The position numbers and the translations under genes are program-made. From Streptomyces sp. NBC_00286 (GTDB taxonomy: Bacteria; Actinomycetota; Actinomycetes; Streptomycetales; Streptomycetaceae), in contig NZ_CP108054.1 of NCBI RefSeq assembly GCF_036173125.1, positions 2,852,001 through 2,916,000 on the forward strand: DNA of 64,000 nucleotides, in the 5' to 3' direction. Of the stretch, positions 43,493-51,111 are shown piece by piece; the stretch's first letter is position 1, and each line of letters begins with the position of its first letter. The notes beneath the pieces were generated by a model that was given only the letters and a program-made list of their open reading frames with translations, had not been told where the DNA came from and searched no databases.

Positions 43493-45799
43493 TCAGACGA
43501 GGGTCTGCGGTCGTATCGCGTGGGACAGGTCGACCAGGTGCTCGTGCGCGGCGGCCGAGTCCTGGTGACGTACGGCCAATTGCCGGTAGTGCTGCTCCAG
43601 TTGTTCGCGTACGTCGCGCTCCGCGGCCGACAGTGGGCGGCGCGGCCCGAGACGGTCGCCGCGTGCGTACAGCGCGTCGAGCTTCCACTCGTACAGCTCG
43701 GTACGCAGCCGCAGCGCCTCGTCCTCGGAGAGCCGCAGCTCGGAGGCGCCCGGCACCTGCTCGCCGGCGCGCTTCAGCTCGTCGAGGCCGGCGTCCACGT
43801 CGGCGGGGGCGGCCAGCAGGTGTGATCCGGCGGGCAGCCGTGCGGCCCGGACACGCAGAGCGGCGATGGCGGCCACGGTGTGGTCGAGCGAGCCGACGGG
43901 GACCCGGCCGAGCACGTCCAGGGCGGCCGCGCGGTCGCCGGCGCGCAGCGCGATCCGGGCCAGGCCCAGGGCGGCGCCGCCGTGCGAGCGGTTGCGGGCG
44001 AGCACCGATTCGTACAGCTGCCGAGCGGTGGGCTCGGCGCCCCCGCCCACTCCCGCTCCTGCCCTGGCCGCCTCGCTGAGCGCTTCCAGGCAGTAGGCGA
44101 GCGCCAGTTTCGGCGCGTACTCGCCGGGCAGATCGAAGCGGACCTCGGTGAAGTGCTCCTGTGCCTCGGCGACTTGGCGCGGATCGTCGTAAAGGTCGGC
44201 GCGGCGCAGGGCGATCAGGCCGCGGTGCCACTGGAGCCGCCAGTCGCGTACGGCCCGGGGTCCGGGGATGGAGTCGGCGGTGTCGAGTTCCTCCTGGGCG
44301 CGCTCCAGGTCGTCCCTGCCGTCCCGGCCCACCAGGACCCGTACGTTGTGCAGGCAGATCTCCACCGAGGTGGGCCTCTCGGTGTCCTGGCTCAGGAGTT
44401 TGCCGGGGTCGTAGCCACTGCTTATCTCGAACTGGCTGGTCTGCGGATCGCCTGGATAGCGCCGTGGCAACGGAAGATAGCGGGCGATCTCGGTGGGGGT
44501 GGGTGCGCCGAGGTCCAGGGCGGGCGCGGTGGGCGGGCTGTGCCGGTCGCGGCGCGGGCGAGCCAGCCAGTGGTCGAGTCCGGGCACGGTGCCGAGCCGT
44601 GCGCCGAGGAGTTGGGCGGAGGGCCGGAAGTACGCGGAGGGCTCGGGCGGGTCGGTCTTGCCGCGCAGTGCCCGGATCTCGCGCAGCGCGCCGCGCAGTT
44701 GGCCGGCCATCTCCTGGGCGTCGGCGAAGCGGCGGCCGGGATCCCTACGGGTGGCGCGCTCGACGACCCAGTGGAAGGAGGCGGTGCCGAGCCCCGGTAC
44801 GTCGTCGCCGACGGCATAGGTGGCCAGTTCGCGCAGGGTGACGCCGACGGTGTGCAGATCATGGGCGACGGTGAGGGTGGTGGTGTTCTCCGACTCGGGC
44901 GCCATGTAGCCGGGGGTGACGTGGGCGGGCGGCTCGCTCTGGCCCTGCTCGCGCATCCCGCCGAGGTCGATGACTTTGACGCCGTCCTTGTGGTGCACGA
45001 CGTTGGACGGCTTCAGGTCCCCGTACACGAACTGCTTCTCGCCCCCGGCGTGCAGATGACCGAGCGCTTCGAGGATCTGACAGCCGTACGCCGCGACATC
45101 CTCGATGTCGAGCACGTACTCCCCTCGCCGGGTCTCCTCCATGACCGCTTGGAGGGTACGGTCGCCTACGTCGTCCATGACGATGTAGCCGCCGGTGACC
45201 TTGCCGGACTTGTCGCGGTGGCTGACGAAGTCGCGGATCTGGACGATACGGGGGTGGCGGATGGCGACGAGATTGCGGCGCTCGACGTCCGCATGCTTGG
45301 GGCCGTCCTCCTCGTACCGGTTGAGCAGGCCCTTGACGGCGACCCAGTCGCGGAGGTTGTTGTCGCGGGCGAGATAGACCCAACCCTGGCCGCCGTGCGC
45401 GATGGGCCCGATGATCTCGTACTTGTCGCCCAGCACGGCGCCCCGAGTCAGTTCGGGCCGGTACGAGTAGGGCGTGCCGCAGGCCGGGCAGTGGCCCTCT
45501 ATCGGCACCGGGCCCTCGGTGTAGGGCGGGGCGAAGGTGATGCCGCACTCGGCTTTGGAGCAGGTCATCCGGATACGCAGCGGGGCCTCGGCGCTGATCA
45601 GGCGCTCCTCGGGGGTCCGCGGGTCGTGTTCGGGCAGGGCCAGCAGCTCCCTGGGGCCGAACTCCATGGGTTTCTCGGGGAGTTGGGGCAGGCCCGGGTC
45701 GTTCGTCGCGGCGCGACCGCACTCGGCGCAGTAGCCGGTGGGCAGGACGGCGCCGCCGCACGGGGCGCCGGTGAAGCGGCGGTGAGGGCAGGAGGTCAT
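43493..45799 (-). CDS. pknG: PknG-type serine/threonine protein kinase with zinc-finger and TPR domains
   Basis: This 768-residue soluble kinase has N-terminal cysteine pairs (C4, C14, C24/C27; then C80, C85, C104/C107) forming rubredoxin-like metal sites. The kinase domain runs about 125-400, with glycine loop IAHGGQGWVYLA, VAVK (Lys156), catalytic YGDLKPSN and VIDLGG replacing DFG. A proline-rich linker leads to a TPR-rich C-terminus (TARQLYESVLARNRSHGGAALGLARIALRAGDRAAALDVLGRV). This is the architecture of mycobacterial PknG (750 residues), which phosphorylates GarA/OdhI to control glutamate metabolism. ATG 45799 overlaps the protease stop (ATGA). Confidence 0.92.
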   Translation of the reverse strand: MTSCPHRRFTGAPCGGAVLPTGYCAECGRAATNDPGLPQLPEKPMEFGPRELLALPEHDPRTPEERLISAEAPLRIRMTCSKAECGITFAPPYTEGPVPIEGHCPACGTPYSYRPELTRGAVLGDKYEIIGPIAHGGQGWVYLARDNNLRDWVAVKGLLNRYEEDGPKHADVERRNLVAIRHPRIVQIRDFVSHRDKSGKVTGGYIVMDDVGDRTLQAVMEETRRGEYVLDIEDVAAYGCQILEALGHLHAGGEKQFVYGDLKPSNVVHHKDGVKVIDLGGMREQGQSEPPAHVTPGYMAPESENTTTLTVAHDLHTVGVTLRELATYAVGDDVPGLGTASFHWVVERATRRDPGRRFADAQEMAGQLRGALREIRALRGKTDPPEPSAYFRPSAQLLGARLGTVPGLDHWLARPRRDRHSPPTAPALDLGAPTPTEIARYLPLPRRYPGDPQTSQFEISSGYDPGKLLSQDTERPTSVEICLHNVRVLVGRDGRDDLERAQEELDTADSIPGPRAVRDWRLQWHRGLIALRRADLYDDPRQVAEAQEHFTEVRFDLPGEYAPKLALAYCLEALSEAARAGAGVGGGAEPTARQLYESVLARNRSHGGAALGLARIALRAGDRAAALDVLGRVPVGSLDHTVAAIAALRVRAARLPAGSHLLAAPADVDAGLDELKRAGEQVPGASELRLSEDEALRLRTELYEWKLDALYARGDRLGPRRPLSAAERDVREQLEQHYRQLAVRHQDSAAAHEHLVDLSHAIRPQTLV

Positions 45800-47199
45800 G
45801 CCCGTCCTCCGTGGGAGCGGAGGCCCGCGCGCCTGTAGAAGCTGAGGTCCATGCGCAGCCTCTTGATCAGCTCGCGCAGCCGCTTCAGCCGCTCCTGTGG
45901 ATCGCTGATGCCGTCGATCGCGCGGCGTTCGGTGCGACGCAGATCGACCACCAAGGACTCCGAGCCCAGCGAGCCGCTGCTGACCACACCTATCTTTACC
46001 GCGTGGTCGACCTCGAAGTTGTTCAGATCGGTGAGAAGCAGGTCCGCGTGGCCCTCGAGCGCGGGCGCCAGCAGTACGTCGCGGGCCGCCGTCCAGCCGG
46101 TGCCGCCCTCGGTACGGAAGACGATCAGCAGCCTGAAGCCCACCCTGCGCAGCCTGTCCAGAAGCTCTATCAGCGGCCGGGGGTCGGCCTCCTGGTCCAT
46201 GCCGTCGACGGCGACAACGGGTCGTAGAGGCTTGGGCTTCTGGTCCATGCCGTCGACCGCGGCGACGGGTGGTTCAGGCTCGCGCAGCCTCACCGCGCCC
46301 GGACTGCGCCCGGTGCCGAGCAGCCAGTCCCAGTACGCCAGATACTCTCGTCCAGGCGTGTACGCGATGTAATCCAGGGCGCGGTCTGCCAGTGCGGGCC
46401 TGCTGGAGCGGCCGCCCTGGTAGCGCAGCTCGGCGCGGTTCAGCAGGAACCGCAGCGCGCGGTCCTTCCCGCTGCCCGGAGGTACGACGGTGATCTTCAC
46501 CGGATCCTCGTGGGGGTCCTCGAACCAGGTACCCAGCCGGTCCTCGAAGCCCTGGTTCCAGGCACCCGGACCGATCAACTCTTTGACCCCGGGCGACAGT
46601 TCGGCAATGCGCTCGATGGGGATGAGATACGAGAAGGCAAGCACGTTGTCCTCGGGCAGCGGCATCCCCCTGTCGCCGCGCCAGCTGACGATCAGGCCGA
46701 CCACGCGGGGTGGATTCTGGTCGTCCGGCATGGTGCACACGGCGGCGCCGCTGAAGCCCCGGCGGACGACCCCTCTGCGGTGGACGGAGTCCACCTGCAC
46801 CCACTCACCGCTCATGCCACCGATCGTGCCGTGCAGGGCCATGCCATCTTCGAAGCCCTTCGCGTACCCCGTGGCGTACACCGGGAGTCCGGCCCACATC
46901 TGGGGTTCCAGCGTGGCGGGGCGGGCCTGCGGGCGCGGGCTCTCCAGCCGGAGTAATGCGACGTCCTCGCCCTGACCGTCGGGGCCGGGCAGCCAGCCGT
47001 CCTTGGCGACGCGCGCCGCCACCGGTTCGATCTCCCGGTTCTCGGCGAACTCCACCCACATGACGTCGTTGCGGTCAGTCACCACGTGCGCACACGTCAT
47101 CACGAGGTCCGGATCGATCAGCACGCCCGCACCGCACACCGGCCCGCTCGCGTCCCCGCGCCGCAGCCTCAACCGCCAGTCCGCTTGTAGCTCCCCCAT
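45796..47199 (-). CDS. Trypsin-like (S1 family) protease domain protein, first gene of the pknG operon
   Basis: This 467-residue protein has no signal peptide, so it is probably cytoplasmic. The protease domain is about 1-215, with probable triad His38 (MTCAHVV), Asp79 (GEDVALLRL) and Ser150 (RRGFSGAAV). The C-terminal half has a helical region, a duplicated VDGMDQ segment (PPVAAVDGMDQKPKPLRPVVAVDGMDQE) and a mixed alpha/beta region (PLIELLDRLRRVGFRLLIVFRTEGGTG, LLLTDLNNFEVDHAVKIGVV). Cytoplasmic trypsin-like domains joined to signalling modules occur in bacterial effector-associated systems. Its target is unknown. Confidence 0.85.
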   Translation of the reverse strand: MGELQADWRLRLRRGDASGPVCGAGVLIDPDLVMTCAHVVTDRNDVMWVEFAENREIEPVAARVAKDGWLPGPDGQGEDVALLRLESPRPQARPATLEPQMWAGLPVYATGYAKGFEDGMALHGTIGGMSGEWVQVDSVHRRGVVRRGFSGAAVCTMPDDQNPPRVVGLIVSWRGDRGMPLPEDNVLAFSYLIPIERIAELSPGVKELIGPGAWNQGFEDRLGTWFEDPHEDPVKITVVPPGSGKDRALRFLLNRAELRYQGGRSSRPALADRALDYIAYTPGREYLAYWDWLLGTGRSPGAVRLREPEPPVAAVDGMDQKPKPLRPVVAVDGMDQEADPRPLIELLDRLRRVGFRLLIVFRTEGGTGWTAARDVLLAPALEGHADLLLTDLNNFEVDHAVKIGVVSSGSLGSESLVVDLRRTERRAIDGISDPQERLKRLRELIKRLRMDLSFYRRAGLRSHGGRA

Positions 47200-47591
47200 G
47201 CCACATCAGCGTACGCGCGTCGCATGGCCTGTCCCTAGACCCGTGACCAGGATTGACCGGTCAACGAGCGGAAGTGGTACGGGAGATGGCCTGGTGGGGA
47301 CCGGAACCGGCCGGTCCGGCGCCCGAGGCCGCCGATGGTTCAATGTGCCCCGTACGAGCGACCCCGCGACTCCCGTGCCCGCGTGGGACCTATCCGCGCG
47401 GGTCCTGTCCGCGCGGGTCCTGTCCGCGCGGGTCCTGTCCGCGTGGGTCCTGTCCGCGTGGGTCCTGTCCGCGTGGGGCTCGAAATGCTTCCTGATACTT
47501 CCTGAGACCCGGAATACTTCCCACGGGGACCTCGTTGAAGATTAAACCAGCCTCGGTGCAGCGCCGAGGCTCGTCCCCCAAGGAGCCAGTC
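47200..47591. other. 392-base divergent intergenic region with minisatellite
   Basis: It separates the pknG operon from the YceI-like gene. Besides the 15-bp repeats (47386-47475) there is an AT-richer stretch 47490-47550 likely to hold the YceI promoter. No gene is supported. Confidence 0.65.
47386..47475. repeat. 15-bp minisatellite, six copies
   Basis: The unit GGTCCTGTCCGCGYG is repeated exactly at 47401, 47416, 47431, 47446 and 47461, with a degenerate copy at 47386 (GGACCTATCCGCGCG). The first two full copies end GCGCG and the next three GCGTG, showing recent expansion. Confidence 0.92.
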
Positions 47592-48194
47592 ATGGGTCTC
47601 TTCAGCAACAAGGACGCCGGCGACACCGCCACTGCCACCCCCACCGCCGACCTGTCCGCCCTCACCGGCGACTACACCATCGACCCGTCCCACACCACCA
47701 TCGGCTTCGTCGCCCGGCACGCCATGGTCACCAACGTCAAGGGCAGCTTCACCGACCTCTCGGGCTCCCTGCACCTGGACGGCAGCGACCCGTCCCGCTC
47801 GACCGCGACCGTCGACGTCAAGATGGACAGCATCGAGACCGGCAACGCCGACCGTGACGGCCACCTCAAGAGCGCCGACTTCTTCAAGACGGACGAGTTC
47901 CCGACGATGACGTTCCGCTCCACCAAGGCGGAGTCCCTCGGCGGCGACGACTACCGCATCACCGGCGACCTCTCGATCCTCGGCACCACCAAGCAGCTCT
48001 CCATCGACCTGGAGTTCAACGGCTCCGCGAAGGACCCCTTCGGCAACGAGCGCGTCGGCTTCGAGGGCAAGGCGGAGATCCTGCGCTCGGAGTGGGGCCT
48101 CACGTGGAACGCGGCGCTGGAGACCGGCGGCGTGCTCATCTCGGACAAGGTCAAGCTGAACTTCGACATCTCGGCGATCAAGAACGCCGGCTGA
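47592..48194 (+). CDS. YceI-family lipocalin-like protein
   Basis: This 200-residue protein has the YceI barrel: TGDYTIDPSHTTIGFVARHAMVTNVKGSFTDLSGSLHLDG, then VDVKMDSIETGNADRDGHLKSADFF, FPTMTFRSTK, and ITGDLSILGTTKQLSIDLEF. Members bind isoprenoid or lipid chains; unlike many homologues there is no signal peptide. ATG 47592 follows AAGGAG. Confidence 0.9.
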   Translation: MGLFSNKDAGDTATATPTADLSALTGDYTIDPSHTTIGFVARHAMVTNVKGSFTDLSGSLHLDGSDPSRSTATVDVKMDSIETGNADRDGHLKSADFFKTDEFPTMTFRSTKAESLGGDDYRITGDLSILGTTKQLSIDLEFNGSAKDPFGNERVGFEGKAEILRSEWGLTWNAALETGGVLISDKVKLNFDISAIKNAG

Positions 48195-48281
48195 TCCCTG
48201 GGGATCTGTCTCTGCTCACGCCCCGTCACGGCCCGCCGCTCTGGGCCGGCCTGCCGGGCGGAACTCCTGCGACCTTTTTGT

Positions 48282-48326
48282 GTGCGTAACGTGCAACAGC
48301 CGTACCCGGTACGGCTGTTGACGCAC
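48282..48326. promoter_or_regulatory. Long interrupted inverted repeat between the YceI and amidase genes
   Basis: Inner 13-bp arms CAACAGCCGTACC and complement (48294-48306 and 48308-48320) around one base are extended by GTGCGT/ACGCAC (48282-48287 and 48321-48326). No T-tract follows. It could be an operator or the stop signal of the YceI gene; it lies 63 bases before the amidase start. Confidence 0.55.
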
Positions 48327-48388
48327 GATGAAAGTTCCTGGCGACCCGGCATGGGGAGTCCAGGGAAGTCCAGTTCCAGGAGAAGCAG

Positions 48389-49114
48389 TTGAGCACGAAG
48401 ACGGGACCGCAGCGCTACCCCTACGCCAGCCGGAAGCACTGGTACCAGGACGAGTACGGCGGCGACGCGATGGAGGTCAACGCCGTAGTCCTGCACACCA
48501 CGGAGGGCCGCACCCTGCCGGACTACGGCGGCGGAGCCTCGGCCCCGAACCTCACGGCGGTGCCGGACCTGGCGGCCAAGAAGCTGCGCTGGTACCAGCA
48601 CTTCGACATCGAGACCTCGTCCCGCGCCCTGGTCAACGAGTCGGGCGGCGTGGAGACGAACGCGCTCAACGTCTGCCAGCTCGAACTCGTCGGCACCTGC
48701 GACCCGAGCACTCACGCCAAGTGGGAGGAGGCGGGCCAGTCACACATCTACTGGCCGAAGGCCCCCGACTGGGCCCTGCAAGGCGTCGCCCGCTTCCTGG
48801 CCTGGATGCACGCCGAACACGACGTACCCCTGTCCGGTCCGAAGGAGTGGCCCGCCTACCCGAAGTCGTACGGGAACGAGGGCGGGCAGCGGATGAGCAG
48901 CGCGGAGTGGAACGACTTCAGAGGGGTCTGCGGGCATACGCATGTCCCGGAAAATCAACACGGGGATCCCGGAGCGATCGACTTCTCCCAGCTCATCAAG
49001 TACGCGAAGGATGCGCCGGACACGAAGGCTGACGGGCAGGGCGCGCAGGAGGAAGGCTGGACGGCGCGCTTGACCGGGGCTTTTCGGCGTTGGACGGGGG
49101 CTGGTCGGCCTTAG
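48389..49114 (+). CDS. N-acetylmuramoyl-L-alanine amidase-like protein (Amidase_2/PGRP fold)
   Basis: This 241-residue protein has VNAVVLHTTEGRTLPDYG with the first zinc His, LNVCQLELVG, and GVCGHTHVPENQHGDPGAIDFSQLIKYA with the second His and Asp of the zinc site. It would cleave the MurNAc-L-Ala bond. No signal peptide is visible, so export is unexplained; phage endolysin-like origin is possible. TTG 48389 follows AGGAGAAG. It is convergent with, and overlaps by 4 bases, the next gene. Confidence 0.82.
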   Translation: MSTKTGPQRYPYASRKHWYQDEYGGDAMEVNAVVLHTTEGRTLPDYGGGASAPNLTAVPDLAAKKLRWYQHFDIETSSRALVNESGGVETNALNVCQLELVGTCDPSTHAKWEEAGQSHIYWPKAPDWALQGVARFLAWMHAEHDVPLSGPKEWPAYPKSYGNEGGQRMSSAEWNDFRGVCGHTHVPENQHGDPGAIDFSQLIKYAKDAPDTKADGQGAQEEGWTARLTGAFRRWTGAGRP

Positions 49115-49725
49115 GGTCTGTCCGGCCCCGGCCGCCCTGGACCCGGGCCACCCTGGCGCCCGGCTGATCCCAGCTCGGTGATCGCCTTCTCCAGCCGAGC
49201 GGCCCTGACCTCCGGAGTCCTGGCCCTCAACAGCACCAGCATGACCTGGTATTGCCCGGTCCTGCCGAGCCGCTCGAAGGCTTGCTTCGCGCGAGGATCG
49301 CGTTCCAGCGCGGCGGCCAGATCGTCCGGAACCGTGGCGTTCCGCTGCGACTCGTACGCGGCCGCCCAACGCCCGTCCGCCTTGGCCGCCGCCACCTCCG
49401 CGAGCCCACGGGGCCGCATACGCCCGGCCGCCGTGAGTGCCTCGACCTTGCGCACGTTCACCATGGACCACTCGCTGCGCGGCCGGCGAGGGGTGTACTT
49501 CTGCAGAAAGTACGTCTCGTCATGGCGCCGACGCTGACCGTCGATCCACCCATGACAGAGGACCACGTCGAGGGCCTCCGCCGCAGTGACGGTCGTCCGG
49601 CCCGAGCCCTTCTTGGCGACCTTCAGCCAGATCCCCCGCTCATTCCCGGCATGGTCATTGAGCCAGGCGTCCAGCTGTTCCGCGCTGCCGAAAACCTTGA
49701 TCTCCAGGCCGTCGAGAGTGTCCAT
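49111..49725 (-). CDS. YdeI/OmpD-associated family protein
   Basis: This 204-residue protein, MDTLDGLEIKVFGSAEQLDAWLNDHAGNERGIWLKVAKKGSG, then EALDVVLCHGWIDGQRRRHDETYFLQKYTPRRPRSEWSMVNVRKVEALTAAGRM, is the characteristic YdeI-like sequence, with a helical repeat C-terminal part and a low-complexity Pro/Gly end. The biochemical role of the family is unclear. Start ATG 49725; upstream readings lack similarity. Confidence 0.88.
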   Translation of the reverse strand: MDTLDGLEIKVFGSAEQLDAWLNDHAGNERGIWLKVAKKGSGRTTVTAAEALDVVLCHGWIDGQRRRHDETYFLQKYTPRRPRSEWSMVNVRKVEALTAAGRMRPRGLAEVAAAKADGRWAAAYESQRNATVPDDLAAALERDPRAKQAFERLGRTGQYQVMLVLLRARTPEVRAARLEKAITELGSAGRQGGPGPGRPGPDRP

Positions 49726-49846
49726 GAGGGCACGGTAGGGCGGGCATAGGACAATTTCTGTCCTACTAGCCCAGCGTCGGTGCACTTAGGGAAGTACGTT
49801 TGCCGGAAATACACTTCCCCTGACGACCATCAGGACGAGACGTCAG

Positions 49847-50722
49847 TCAGTCGACGACCGGATCCTCGAGAACCTGGACGAGCACCCGGCTCTGGAAGCC
49901 CTCGGGATCGGGGCTGGACAGGCCGGCCATGGTCACCAGTGCCTTCCACAGGGCCCAGCCGCGGGCTCGGCGCCAGGTTTCGTCGGGCAGGCCGACGGAC
50001 TCGCGGAAGACCTTTCGCTCAGCGCCCTCGAAGTACGTCCAGGCCATGACGAGGTCGCAGGCGGGGTCGCCTACGCCGGACGTGCCGAAGTCGATGACGG
50101 CGGACAGGGCGCCGTCGGTGGCAAGCAGGTTGCCGACGGCGACGTCGCCGTGGAACCACGTCGGTGGCAGGGGCCAGGCCGAGGTCAGCGCGCTCGCCCA
50201 GATCGCCTCGCAGGCAGCTACGTCGACGACTCCCTTGAGCTTGTCGAGGGCGGACTCGACCTGATCTCCGTAGGCGCTGGGGTGGCAGCCACGGAAGTAG
50301 GAGTGGACACCGGCGGCCTGGCCCTGCCGGGCAGGGGCCTGGCGCAGAGCGGTCAGGAAGCCGCCGAGGTCGCGGGCCAGCCGGGTTCGGCCGATGTCCG
50401 TCGACGCCTCGACCGTGTTTCCCGGCAACCAGCGCCGTACTGACCAGGGAAACGGGTAGGCCGCCGCCGGGCGGCCTACGGCGACCGGTTCCGGTACGGG
50501 CAGCGGCAGGTGCCCGGCCAGGACAGGCAGACAGCGGTCCTCCTTCTCGACGGCGGCCACGTACCCCTCCGCACTCGGCAGGCGTACGGCCAGTTGCTCG
50601 CCGAGCCGGAAGGTCCGGTTGTCCCAGCCCTGGCGTGCCACGGGCTCGACCGGAAGGTCACTCCACTCGGGAAACTGGTCCGAGACCAGGGTGCGCACGA
50701 GTTCCTCGGTGATGTCGATCAC
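49847..50722 (-). CDS. Aminoglycoside-phosphotransferase-fold (APH) family protein
   Basis: This 291-residue kinase-fold protein has WDNRTFRLGEQLAVRLPSAEGY (nucleotide lobe), PWSVRRWLPGNT (hinge), the catalytic FHGDVAVGNLLA (HGDxxxxN) and metal-binding VIDFGTSGVGDPACDLVMAW. It may phosphorylate a sugar, amino sugar or antibiotic; substrate cannot be told. GTG 50722 is chosen because VIDITEELVRTLV is the usual family N-terminus. Confidence 0.9.
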   Translation of the reverse strand: MIDITEELVRTLVSDQFPEWSDLPVEPVARQGWDNRTFRLGEQLAVRLPSAEGYVAAVEKEDRCLPVLAGHLPLPVPEPVAVGRPAAAYPFPWSVRRWLPGNTVEASTDIGRTRLARDLGGFLTALRQAPARQGQAAGVHSYFRGCHPSAYGDQVESALDKLKGVVDVAACEAIWASALTSAWPLPPTWFHGDVAVGNLLATDGALSAVIDFGTSGVGDPACDLVMAWTYFEGAERKVFRESVGLPDETWRRARGWALWKALVTMAGLSSPDPEGFQSRVLVQVLEDPVVD

Positions 50723-50854
50723 CGGTCCAGTCTGCGTGCCCTGTCGGCGCCGGGGCACGTGCTTCGTCAAGATCCGGATGTGGGGCGGCCCTTGGGCGCC
50801 GGGAAATCGTTCATCCGCGGCGGTCCCTTCCGGCCTCGTTCTCACCGTCGCCCC

Positions 50855-50899
50855 GCGTCCTGGGCTGCGTTCGTGAGCGGCGGACCCGGCGTTAATTGA
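50855..50899. repeat. 45-bp repeat, left copy
   Basis: 38 of 45 bases match 53931-53975 in direct orientation. This copy ends at the TTGA of the likely exporter promoter. The two copies flank a 3-kb segment with the exporter, acetyltransferase-like and hydrolase genes. Confidence 0.75.
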
Positions 50900-50926
50900 C
50901 TGGACCGGGGGCAGCGGGCGTAACTA
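50896..50926 (+). promoter_or_regulatory. Likely promoter of the exporter leader
   Basis: TTGACT (50896-50901) and TAACTA (50921-50926) are separated by 19 bases, or 18 using GTAACT. Transcription would start within a few bases of the leader ATG at 50938, implying a nearly leaderless leader peptide. Confidence 0.55.
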
Positions 50927-50937
50927 ATCTGCCCCTC

Positions 50938-51006
50938 ATGTCCAGTCCTGAGGCGTCAAGACTCCGGCCACCGGCTCTCCGGTGGCTGTTTGGGATGTTG
51001 GACTGA
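50938..51006 (+). CDS. Leader peptide of the chloramphenicol-type exporter
   Basis: A 22-codon frame (MSSPEASRLRPPALRWLFGM plus two residues) begins just after the promoter and ends 105 bases before the exporter start. Its middle codons coincide with an 8-bp hairpin (GCCACCGG-CTCT-CCGGTGGC, 50967-50986). Chloramphenicol exporters and acetyltransferases are often controlled by drug-induced ribosome stalling on such leaders; this role is inferred. Confidence 0.55.
   Translation: MSSPEASRLRPPALRWLFGMLD
50967..50986 (+). promoter_or_regulatory. Attenuator-type hairpin inside the leader
   Basis: An 8-bp perfect stem with tetraloop overlaps the leader reading frame. A ribosome stalled on the leader would melt it. 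Any alternative pairing with the exporter ribosome-binding region needs folding analysis. Confidence 0.55.
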
Positions 51007-51111
51007 AGCTTCGCGATCAGCGGTCGAAGATCGACGATCCACGTCACCTCTCACCGTCGCCGGAACGCCGTGCCGTCGGCCGTGTTCGTTTTCGGGTGTG
51101 CGGAGTTCTTC

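Noticed and set aside
40921..47199. ABC transporter operon interpretation for the solute-binding lipoprotein
   Set aside because: No ATPase or permease gene is present, and the neighbouring membrane protein lacks a permease-type topology; the pknG-type sensing interpretation fits better.
47386..47475. Possible CRISPR array
   Set aside because: Units are 15 bases with no spacers; it is a minisatellite. No CRISPR array or cas gene is seen anywhere in the window.
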